Assembly: GCA_905197955.1 (NCBI GenBank)
Contig: CAJKAR010000079.1
Span: 1 to 8,807, forward strand
DNA from: an uncultured Lentisphaeria bacterium
Lineage (GTDB): Bacteria; Verrucomicrobiota; Lentisphaeria; Victivallales; UBA1829
Direction: 5' to 3'
Length of the DNA stretch: 8,807 bases
Below the pieces are notes generated by a model. That model had not been told where the DNA came from, did not search any database, and saw only the letters and a list, made by a program, of their open reading frames with translations. Below, one piece after another: positions 1 to 5,952 of the stretch; positions within the stretch are counted from its first letter, which is position 1; every line of letters begins with the position of its first letter. The position numbers were made by a program, and so were the translations under genes.

Positions 1-28
1 CGCTGAAAAAACAACTTTTTAACAAGAT

Positions 29-54
29 GAGCCAAAACGTTTTGAAATTGGCTC
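29..54. repeat. Inverted repeat / stem-loop near left edge
   Basis: GAGCCAA at 29-35 is matched exactly by TTGGCTC at 48-54, giving a 7-bp stem with a 12-base loop. The left arm and loop also contain a perfect 12-bp palindrome, CAAAACGTTTTG (33-44). Neither side carries the uninterrupted T-tract of a classic intrinsic terminator: the + strand continues with TCTCAAAAAAA, and the - strand with a mixed A/T stretch. It could be a weak terminator of a gene left of the window or a protein-binding site; the role is not decided by the sequence. Confidence 0.4.
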
Positions 55-121
55 TCTCAAAAAAACAGTAACTTTCCTCCCTCAATCGCCCCTAATTCCC
101 AACGCCGGCGAATGGATAAAA

Positions 122-142
122 TTTTCAATATCCACTTGAAAA
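122..142. repeat. Second inverted repeat over the -35 box
   Basis: TTTTCAA (122-128) and TTGAAAA (136-142) are perfect 7-base arms with a 7-base centre. The right arm contains the -35 hexamer TTGAAA. This could be a second regulator site or a chance result of an AT-rich promoter; only its position at the promoter makes it notable. Confidence 0.35.
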
Positions 143-163
143 ATCTTAATACATCAGTATATT
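136..163 (+). promoter_or_regulatory. Sigma70-type promoter of the marR-efflux operon
   Basis: A -35 box TTGAAA (136-141, one mismatch to TTGACA) and a -10 box TATATT (158-163, one mismatch to TATAAT) are separated by 16 bases. This predicts a transcript start near 170 and a leader of about 30 bases before the ATG at 200, with an AGAGG ribosome binding site at 190-194. It is the only good promoter seen upstream of the three-gene efflux operon. Placement is by consensus match only. Confidence 0.65.
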
Positions 164-165
164 AA
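146..165. promoter_or_regulatory. Probable MarR operator (20-bp inverted repeat)
   Basis: TTAATA (146-151) and TATTAA (160-165) form perfect arms around an 8-base centre. The symmetry continues outward with one base slipped: AATC before the left arm and GGATT after the right. The repeat covers the promoter spacer and the whole -10 box, so a protein bound there would block RNA polymerase. MarR-family dimers typically bind palindromes of this size near their own promoters, so autorepression by the adjacent regulator is the natural reading. Binding is inferred. Confidence 0.6.
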
Positions 166-199
166 GGATTCCCGAATATTTTAGAACACAGAGGTGTAT

Positions 200-658
200 A
201 TGACGGCATGGAAACAACTTTTTCTGCTTTCAGACGCGCTGGAACGAGCCGCCCTGGAACATCACGCGGTACAGTGGGGCGATTCCCAGTATGCCGGTCT
301 CACAGTGAGCCAGAGCCGGGCGTACATCACGCTCTGGAAACTGCTGGACTCAAACCCGGACGGAATTTCTCTGAAAACCCTTTCCCAGAAACTGCGGGTG
401 ACAGCCGGAGCCGCATCCGAAATGGTGGATCTGCTTGTCAATAAAGGTCTTGTAACAAGGACTCAAAGCAAGTCGGACCGAAGGGCCATCTGCATCAATT
501 TTCCGGAGGAACTCAAACGCAAACACGAATACACTGAACAAATCATCCGGCAGGAATACGACACATTCCTGGATCCGCTTCTCCCCGAGGAGAAAAAACA
601 GTTTGAATGTCTTTTGCAAAAAATTTATGATGAATACAATAAGAAAGGACAAATTTAA
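200..658 (+). CDS. MarR-family transcriptional regulator
   Basis: A 152-residue winged-helix regulator, a normal length for the MarR family, which acts as a dimer and commonly represses drug-efflux operons until a small ligand releases it from DNA. The winged helix spans about residues 34-101: helix-turn-helix ISLKTLSQKLRVTAGAASEM near 56-75, recognition helix about 67-81, and a wing with the family's D-x-R signature (Asp93, Arg94, Arg95). N- and C-terminal helices would make the dimer interface. I chose ATG at 200 because AGAGG at 190-194 sits 5 bases before it; a GTG two codons upstream (194) overlaps that site and is less likely. It is the first gene of the operon, one base from the adaptor gene, and an inverted repeat covers its promoter. 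The local role is inferred from context; the ligand is unknown. Confidence 0.9.
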   Translation: MTAWKQLFLLSDALERAALEHHAVQWGDSQYAGLTVSQSRAYITLWKLLDSNPDGISLKTLSQKLRVTAGAASEMVDLLVNKGLVTRTQSKSDRRAICINFPEELKRKHEYTEQIIRQEYDTFLDPLLPEEKKQFECLLQKIYDEYNKKGQI

Positions 659-659
659 C

Positions 660-1763
660 ATGGCTCTGAAAAAAAATCTTTTGCTTGCCGCAGCTGTTCT
701 GGGAACAGCCCTCCCCGCGTTCGCGCAGGGAGAACCCCCTCCGCCGTATGTCAGCGTGGAAAAAGCCGTCATCCGGAACGATGCGGCAACACGGAAATAT
801 GTCGGACACATTGAAGCCATTCAGAGTGTCTCCATCGTTGCGCGAATCTCCGGCTATCTTTATGAGATCAAGTTCAAAGAAGGCGAGCTCGTAAAAAAAG
901 GTCAGCTTCTCTTCGTCATTGAAGACACCACCTACCGCGCGAAAGCAAAATCCGCGGAAGCCAGCGTCATGCAGATCCAGGCTGAACTGGAATATGCTCA
1001 GAACGATTTCAACCGTCAGGAAAAACTCTATCAGAAGCGCGCCGTGGCGGAAATCGTCTATCAGGACGCGAAACGCCTCTTCAATACCACAAAAGCCAAA
1101 CTTGCCGAAGCCGAAGCCAATCTTCTGGATGCCAACAACTCTCTGAGCTATACGAAAATCTATGCTCCAATCACCGGCATCATCGGCAAGGCCACCTACA
1201 CGGAAGGCAATTATGTCACGCCGACCAGCAAGGAACTCGCCGATATCGTTCAGGTTACACCGATCTACGTCCGCTTCGCCATCAGCGAACGGGATTTCAT
1301 CAAGGAATTCGGAAGCGTGGAAGGCATCCGGAAAAACGGTATCGTCCAGATTCTGCTCGCCGATGGACGTGAATACAGCAAAACCGGCAACATCGTACTT
1401 GTGGACAACAAGGTCGATAATGAAACCGGAACCATCACACTGTGGGCGCAGTTCGACAATCCGGATCATGTGCTCGTCCCCGGCGGATATACGACGGTGA
1501 AGCTCTCCCGGAAACTCGCGGTTCCGACTCCCGCAGTCAAACTTTCCGCGATGATGACCGACGACCAAGGCAATTACATCTATGTCGTCGACAAAGAGGG
1601 AAAAGCGGAACTGCGCCGTGTCAAGCCCGGAACCGTGATCGGCAGCATGCAGCTGATTGAAAGCGGAGTCAAACCCGGAGAGACGGTCGTCGTGGACGGA
1701 ACTCATAAAGTGCGTCCCGGCGGAAAAGTCGTCCCCGTCTTCGAGAAGCAGGAAACGAAGTGA
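660..1763 (+). CDS. RND efflux pump periplasmic adaptor (membrane fusion protein)
   Basis: A 367-residue adaptor of the AcrA/MexA family that joins an RND pump to an outer-membrane channel. Residues 1-22 are a Sec signal peptide ending ALPAFA, with cleavage before Gln23; there is no lipobox cysteine, so unlike AcrA it is not a lipoprotein. Next come the first lipoyl half-motif (about 48-90, GHIEAIQSVSIVARISGYLY), a coiled-coil hairpin (about 93-163), the second lipoyl half (about 164-190, APITGIIGKA), the beta-barrel (about 195-285), and the membrane-proximal domain to the end. At the hairpin tip the channel-contacting R-x3-L-x6-S motif reads Arg119, Leu123, Ala130, so the serine is replaced. 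ATG at 660 is preferred over upstream in-frame starts because AAGGA (645-649) is 10 bases before it and it gives a clean signal peptide. The marR stop is one base upstream and the pump gene starts 9 bases downstream. Confidence 0.93.
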   Translation: MALKKNLLLAAAVLGTALPAFAQGEPPPPYVSVEKAVIRNDAATRKYVGHIEAIQSVSIVARISGYLYEIKFKEGELVKKGQLLFVIEDTTYRAKAKSAEASVMQIQAELEYAQNDFNRQEKLYQKRAVAEIVYQDAKRLFNTTKAKLAEAEANLLDANNSLSYTKIYAPITGIIGKATYTEGNYVTPTSKELADIVQVTPIYVRFAISERDFIKEFGSVEGIRKNGIVQILLADGREYSKTGNIVLVDNKVDNETGTITLWAQFDNPDHVLVPGGYTTVKLSRKLAVPTPAVKLSAMMTDDQGNYIYVVDKEGKAELRRVKPGTVIGSMQLIESGVKPGETVVVDGTHKVRPGGKVVPVFEKQETK

Positions 1764-1772
1764 GGTCCCCGA

Positions 1773-4700
1773 ATGATTTCTCAAATTTACATTGACAGGC
1801 CCAAGCTGGCGCTCGTGATCGCAATCGTCACAATGATTGCGGGCGCCATGTGCATCATGAAGGTGCCGGTTGCGGAATATCCGGAAATCGCACCGCCGCA
1901 GATCATGGTTTCCGCCAGTTATCCGGGGGCCAGCGCACAGGAAATTGCGGATACCGTCGCAGCCGTGATCGAAACGGAAGCAAACGGTATCGAGGATATG
2001 ATCTACTTCTCCTCCACCTCCGACAACAGCGGCAACTACACACTTTCCATCACGTTTGAATCCGGAACCGATACGGATATCGCTCAGGTCAACGTGCAGA
2101 ACGCCATCCAGAGAGCGGAACCGATTCTGCCGGCGGAAGTCAAGGCGCTCGGAGTCCAGGTGATGAAACGCTCCACGGATATTCTCGCCATGTACGCATT
2201 CACAACGGATGGAAGCGAACTTTCCATTCTGCAGTTGAGCAACTACATCAAAATCAACGTCCGCGACGTGCTCGCCCGAATCAACGGCATCAGTGATGTA
2301 AGCATCTTCGGTGAACGTCAGTACAGTATGCGTATCTGGCTGGATCCGCTCCGGATGTCCGCCATGAACATCAAGCCTGATGACATTGCCACTGCGATCG
2401 AAAGTCAGAACGTTCAGGCAGCCGCCGGAACGATCGGTGCGGAAAACAGTAACGAGTACATTCAGCTGAAGGTCAATACTCTCGGCCGTCTGCAGACGAC
2501 GGAACAGTTTGAAGATATCGTCATCAAAGTCGGCGAAAACGGGAACATCACCCGTCTGCGGGATGTCGCGCGCATCGAGCTCGGATCGGAAACCTATTCC
2601 GGCGACAGCTCCTTCAACGGCAAGCCCTCCATCGCCATCGCGATCTACCGGAACACCGATGCAAACGCCATTGATGTCGTGGACCAGGCAAACGCCACCT
2701 TGAAGGAACTTTCCAAAAACTTCCCCAAAGGCGTGAAGTACACAATGGGATATGACCCGACGGAATACATCCGCACCACCATGAAGGAAATCGTCATTAC
2801 GCTGATTATCACGCTTGTTCTCGTCGTGCTGATCACCTATGTCTTCCTTCAGGACTGGCGCGCGACCCTGATTCCCAGTGCCGCAATCCCGGTCTCTCTG
2901 GTGGGTACATTTATTTTCCTGGTCCCGCTGGGTTTCACAATGAACGTGCTGACAATGTTCGCCCTGATCCTCGTTATCGGATCACTGGTGGACGACGCGA
3001 TCATCGTTGTGGAAAACTGTATGCGAATCATTGAAGAGGAAAAATTACCACCGAAAGAGGCCGCATCAAAGAGTATGCAGCAGATCACCGGAGCGATCAT
3101 CGCCACAACGCTGGTGATTGTCGCCATCTACGCACCGGTCGGTTTCTACGGCGGCATGGTGGGAACCATCTACCTGCAGTTCTCGGCGACCATGTGCATT
3201 GCGCTGGTTCTTTCCACAATCAACGCGCTGACTCTGAGTCCCGCGCTCTGCGGACTTCTTCTCCGTCCCTACAATCCGAACAAGCCGCTGCTGTTCCGCT
3301 GGTTCAACATCGGGCTTGACTTTGCAAGAAACAAATATCTTCTCTATTCAGGTTTCCTGGCGAGAAAAATGTTCATCACATTTATTCTGATGCTGGGAGT
3401 GCTGTTTGCGAACTATTGTCTCTTCTCCGGCGTCCCGAAATGGATGGTTCCGGAAGCGCTGGCCAAAGCGGGAGCCAACAATCAGTGGCTCAACGGAGTT
3501 GCAAGTGAATTCCTCCCCAAAGAGGACAAGGGTGCGATCTTCTGCGATGTGGAAATGCCGCCGGGAGCGACTCTCGCCAGAACCAACAAGGTGCTGAACA
3601 AATGCTATGAGATCATTTCCAAGACTCCGGGAGTCAAAGATGTGATTATGGTCAGCGGATTCAGCTTCATCGGAGGAAACGGCGAAAACGTCGGACTCGT
3701 GATTGCCTCGCTGGACAACTGGAGCGAACGTAAAACGCCGGAACTTCAGCTCAACGCAATCGCGACCTCTCTTCAGCAGAAACTCGGAACCATTCCCGCG
3801 GCAAAAATCAACGTCTTTACGCCGCCCGCCATCATGGGACTCGGTGCGACCGGAGGCGTGACCTTTGCTCTCCAGGCAACGGGAAATCAGACCCCGCAGG
3901 ATCTCGCGGTCGAACTGAACAAATTCCTCTATCTGCTGAATACGCAGAAAGAGACTCAGTACGCATTCAGCGGATACAATGCGAACACACCGCAGCTGTA
4001 TTTGAATCTGGATCGTGCCAAGGCGGAAGCCATGAACATTCCGGTCAGCCGGGTGTTCACCACGTTGCAGAGCAAACTGGCGTCGTTCTACATCAACGAC
4101 TTCAACCTCTACAACAACACGTTTAAAGTGAAAATGCAGTCGGAAGCGGAAGAGCGCTCGACACTCGGCGACATCTCGCAGATTCTGGTGCAGACCAACT
4201 CCGGCAAGATGGCTCCTCTCAGTGCCATTGCGGATGTTTCCTACATCATCGGTCCTCGTCAGGTCACCCGCTTCAATCAGTACCTTGCCGCCACCGTTAC
4301 GGCTCAGGCAAAGGCGCAGTACAGCAGCGGACAGCTCATGAACAAAATTCAGGAACTTGCCGATACGAAACTCCCCAAAGACTACCGTATCTCCTGGACC
4401 GATATGAGTTATCAGGAACGGGGTAATGAGGGAAAACTCGCAGGACTGATGACCCTCGCCCTGATCTTCGGTTATCTCTTCCTGGTGGCGCAGTATGAAA
4501 GCTGGACTGTTCCGATGCCGGTTATGACCTCAGTTGCCTTTGCAACCCTCGGCGGAGTCATCGGACTGCTGATTACCAAAACCGCATTGAGTATCTATGC
4601 TCAGCTGGGTATGATCATGCTGATCGGACTTGCCAGTAAAAACGCAATCCTCATGGTGGAATTCTCCAAGCAGGAGCGCGAAGCCGGACGATCTATCTTC

Positions 4701-4955
4701 GATGCCGCACAGAACGGTGCAAAACATCGTTTCCGTGCCGTGCAGATGACCGCATGGTCCTTCCTGATCGGCGTGTTCCCGATGGTCATCGCAACCGGTG
4801 CAGGTGCAGGAAGCCGTCTGGCTATCGGTATCTCAACGTTCTACGGAATGCTTTTAGCAACACTGGTCGGTATTGCCTTTATTCCGGCACTGTATGTGAT
4901 CTTCCAGACTCTCAGCGAAAAAATGTCGCGGAAACGTCCGGATCCCCAGTCCTGA
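1773..4955 (+). CDS. RND multidrug efflux pump, inner-membrane permease (HAE1/AcrB family)
   Basis: A 1060-residue proton-driven drug exporter, close to AcrB's 1049. It would work as a trimer in the inner membrane, taking amphiphilic compounds from periplasm and membrane. The layout is standard: TM1 at about 9-29, a first periplasmic loop, TM2-6 (about 340-495), TM7 (about 533-552), a second periplasmic loop, and TM8-12 (about 888-1045). The proton-relay residues are all present: Asp407 and Asp408 in LVDDAIIVVEN, Lys956 in ASKNAIL, and Thr993 in QMTAWSF. The switch loop keeps both phenylalanines (Phe630, Phe632), so the pump looks functional. Compared with AcrB as I recall it, there is an extra stretch of about 22 residues after TM7 (about 556-577). 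TGAGG at 1761-1765, overlapping the adaptor stop, is the ribosome binding site. No outer-membrane channel gene follows. Substrates cannot be read from the sequence. Confidence 0.95.
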   Translation: MISQIYIDRPKLALVIAIVTMIAGAMCIMKVPVAEYPEIAPPQIMVSASYPGASAQEIADTVAAVIETEANGIEDMIYFSSTSDNSGNYTLSITFESGTDTDIAQVNVQNAIQRAEPILPAEVKALGVQVMKRSTDILAMYAFTTDGSELSILQLSNYIKINVRDVLARINGISDVSIFGERQYSMRIWLDPLRMSAMNIKPDDIATAIESQNVQAAAGTIGAENSNEYIQLKVNTLGRLQTTEQFEDIVIKVGENGNITRLRDVARIELGSETYSGDSSFNGKPSIAIAIYRNTDANAIDVVDQANATLKELSKNFPKGVKYTMGYDPTEYIRTTMKEIVITLIITLVLVVLITYVFLQDWRATLIPSAAIPVSLVGTFIFLVPLGFTMNVLTMFALILVIGSLVDDAIIVVENCMRIIEEEKLPPKEAASKSMQQITGAIIATTLVIVAIYAPVGFYGGMVGTIYLQFSATMCIALVLSTINALTLSPALCGLLLRPYNPNKPLLFRWFNIGLDFARNKYLLYSGFLARKMFITFILMLGVLFANYCLFSGVPKWMVPEALAKAGANNQWLNGVASEFLPKEDKGAIFCDVEMPPGATLARTNKVLNKCYEIISKTPGVKDVIMVSGFSFIGGNGENVGLVIASLDNWSERKTPELQLNAIATSLQQKLGTIPAAKINVFTPPAIMGLGATGGVTFALQATGNQTPQDLAVELNKFLYLLNTQKETQYAFSGYNANTPQLYLNLDRAKAEAMNIPVSRVFTTLQSKLASFYINDFNLYNNTFKVKMQSEAEERSTLGDISQILVQTNSGKMAPLSAIADVSYIIGPRQVTRFNQYLAATVTAQAKAQYSSGQLMNKIQELADTKLPKDYRISWTDMSYQERGNEGKLAGLMTLALIFGYLFLVAQYESWTVPMPVMTSVAFATLGGVIGLLITKTALSIYAQLGMIMLIGLASKNAILMVEFSKQEREAGRSIFDAAQNGAKHRFRAVQMTAWSFLIGVFPMVIATGAGAGSRLAIGISTFYGMLLATLVGIAFIPALYVIFQTLSEKMSRKRPDPQS

Positions 4956-5090
4956 AAAAGCAATGCCCGCAGAAAAAAGGGGGCAGATGGAAAAATGCCC
5001 TGAAAAAGTGTATTTCTCCCCTTACCCCCCCTTCCCCCGGAAATACCGGACGGGACAGAAAAAATAAAAACGGAGAATCTCTCCATTCGA

Positions 5091-5124
5091 AAGATGTTCC
5101 AAATACTGGAACATCTTTTTTTTT
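5091..5124 (+). terminator. Intrinsic terminator of the efflux operon
   Basis: AAGATGTTCC (5091-5100) pairs perfectly with GGAACATCTT (5108-5117) around a 7-base loop and runs into nine T residues (5116-5124). It lies 136 bases past the pump stop codon. The bases between are A-rich with a pyrimidine-rich C-tract (about 5016-5038) and a small GGGCA/TGCCC hairpin (4981-5000). Confidence 0.9.
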
Positions 5125-5252
5125 GGAAAGCAAATTCAGTCAATTTATCAGAAAAAAATACATTTTCAGATTCATTTCCAGCTTTCAAAGGCGAATTTGG
5201 AAAGTCAAACATTTTTTTTTTGCAATCTAGCACTTTTTATTCCATTTTCCGT

Positions 5253-5282
5253 TTGATTTTTGCGGTAACTCTGCTTTATTAT
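5253..5282 (+). promoter_or_regulatory. Candidate promoter for the HU/IHF gene
   Basis: TTGATT (5253-5258) and TATTAT (5277-5282, one mismatch to TATAAT) are 18 bases apart. If used, transcription would start near 5289 and the leader would be about 250 bases, including the hairpins at 5382-5427. A second TATAAA at 5429-5434 lacks a well-spaced -35 box. The region is AT-rich, so chance matches are likely. Confidence 0.35.
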
Positions 5283-5381
5283 AAAGTACGTTTTTTTTGG
5301 TTGAATACAGTAAAATAAGCATAAAAAGGAAATTCTGATAAAATCTGTTGCAGATGATGTTAATCCGTCAAAATGGCATTG

Positions 5382-5427
5382 CCCGGGAGAAGGACTCGGG
5401 TTGTTCGAAAATTTGGGGTGTTTCGAA
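5382..5427 (+). repeat. Two adjacent inverted repeats in the HU/IHF leader
   Basis: First, CCCGGG (5382-5387) pairs with CTCGGG (5395-5400), with one G-T pair, around the loop AGAAGGA. Second, TTCGAAA (5404-5410) and TTTCGAA (5421-5427) are perfect arms around a 10-base centre, and each arm contains the palindrome TTCGAA. The second element ends at a TATAAA box (5429-5434). Either could be an RNA hairpin in a long leader or a protein-binding site at a promoter; the sequence does not decide between them. Confidence 0.45.
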
Positions 5428-5542
5428 TTATAAAGTGTGGGATTCACAATGTTGTTTATGCCGGTTTTTTCTGGACAGAGGGGGAGCTTCTTTTTTCTTA
5501 TTTTTCAACCAGTAAAATCTGTTTAACAGGGAGTTGGGAGCA

Positions 5543-5830
5543 ATGACAAAACGTGACTTGGTAGTCAAAATCGCCGCGGAAACAAAACTTCATCAGGAAT
5601 CCGTAAGTGCAGTGGTTCAGAAAACGCTGGACTATCTTGCGGATGAACTGGCAGCAGGCAGAAACATCGAGCTTAGGAACTTCGGAGTATTCGAAGTTCT
5701 GGTCCGCAAAGAACGCAAAGGGCGCAATCCGCGCAATCCGTCCCACGAGGTCGTGATCCCGGAACGCGTGGTCGTAAAATTCCGGGCTGGAAAAGTTTTG
5801 AAGCAGAGAGTTGAAAGTCTGGCCAAGTGA
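5543..5830 (+). CDS. HU/IHF-family nucleoid DNA-binding protein
   Basis: A 95-residue DNA-bending protein of the HU/IHF family, which works as a dimer wrapping and bending DNA. The helical dimerisation part covers about residues 1-40. The family signature follows: ELRNFGVFEV (43-52), the basic beta-arm KGRNPRNP (59-66) with the intercalating Pro63, and the closing strand and helix VVKFRAGKVLKQRVE (77-91). The ending resembles IHF-alpha (FRPGQ-LK-RVE) as much as HU, so the subtype is left open. I chose ATG at 5543 because AGGGAG at 5528-5533 lies 9 bases before it; a TTG at 5534 abuts that site and is unlikely. It stands alone between a long gene-free leader and its own terminator. Confidence 0.92.
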   Translation: MTKRDLVVKIAAETKLHQESVSAVVQKTLDYLADELAAGRNIELRNFGVFEVLVRKERKGRNPRNPSHEVVIPERVVVKFRAGKVLKQRVESLAK

Positions 5831-5885
5831 TTGTATATTATTGACCGTATGCATTTTATGCAGCGGCATTTTCATACAAATCATG

Positions 5886-5926
5886 AGAAAACGCCTTGCT
5901 GATTACCGCAAGGCGTTTTCTATTTG
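5886..5926 (+). terminator. Intrinsic terminator between the HU/IHF gene and hisS
   Basis: AGAAAACGCCTTGC (5886-5899) pairs perfectly over 14 bases with 5908-5921 around an 8-base loop. The right arm ends in TTTTCT and the strand continues ATTTGG, so the T-tract is partly inside the stem and interrupted. The hairpin itself is very stable. It lies 55 bases after the HU/IHF stop and ends about 30 bases before the hisS start, so it might also serve as a control point in a hisS leader. Confidence 0.8.
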
Positions 5927-5952
5927 GAACGATCAGAAAAGAGGGATTCATC

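Larger units (their letters stand above)
5125..5542. other. Long AT-rich gene-free stretch upstream of the HU/IHF gene
   Basis: About 420 bases without a convincing gene. The left half is rich in T-tracts and A-tracts, typical of curved promoter DNA. The right half is less AT-rich and holds two adjacent inverted repeats. A decamer, ATTATAAAGT, occurs twice (5278-5287 and 5427-5436). The only forward open frame of note (5354-5515, 53 codons) has no ribosome binding site and odd composition, so I do not call it. No tRNA, SRP RNA or tmRNA signature was recognised. It probably acts as the promoter and leader region of the downstream gene. Confidence 0.6.

Noticed and set aside
29..54. Left-edge stem-loop as an intrinsic terminator
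   Set aside because: Neither strand has a proper T-tract after the stem, so it is listed only as an inverted repeat.
543..1784. 413-codon open frame on the - strand antisense to the adaptor gene
   Set aside because: It lies wholly against recognised coding sequence, has no family resemblance or ribosome binding site, and is explained by codon bias of the + strand gene.
5289..5475. 6S, SRP or tmRNA gene in the gene-free stretch
   Set aside because: None of the conserved sequence blocks of these RNAs was found, and the GGTTTTTT at its end is not preceded by a stable stem.
5354..5515. 53-codon open frame in the HU/IHF leader
   Set aside because: There is no ribosome binding site, the product is rich in Cys, Trp and Phe with no pattern, and this length is expected by chance.
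5841..5877. TTGACC in the HU/IHF 3' region as the hisS -35 box
   Set aside because: No acceptable -10 sequence lies 15-19 bases downstream, and the terminator hairpin would follow any such start.
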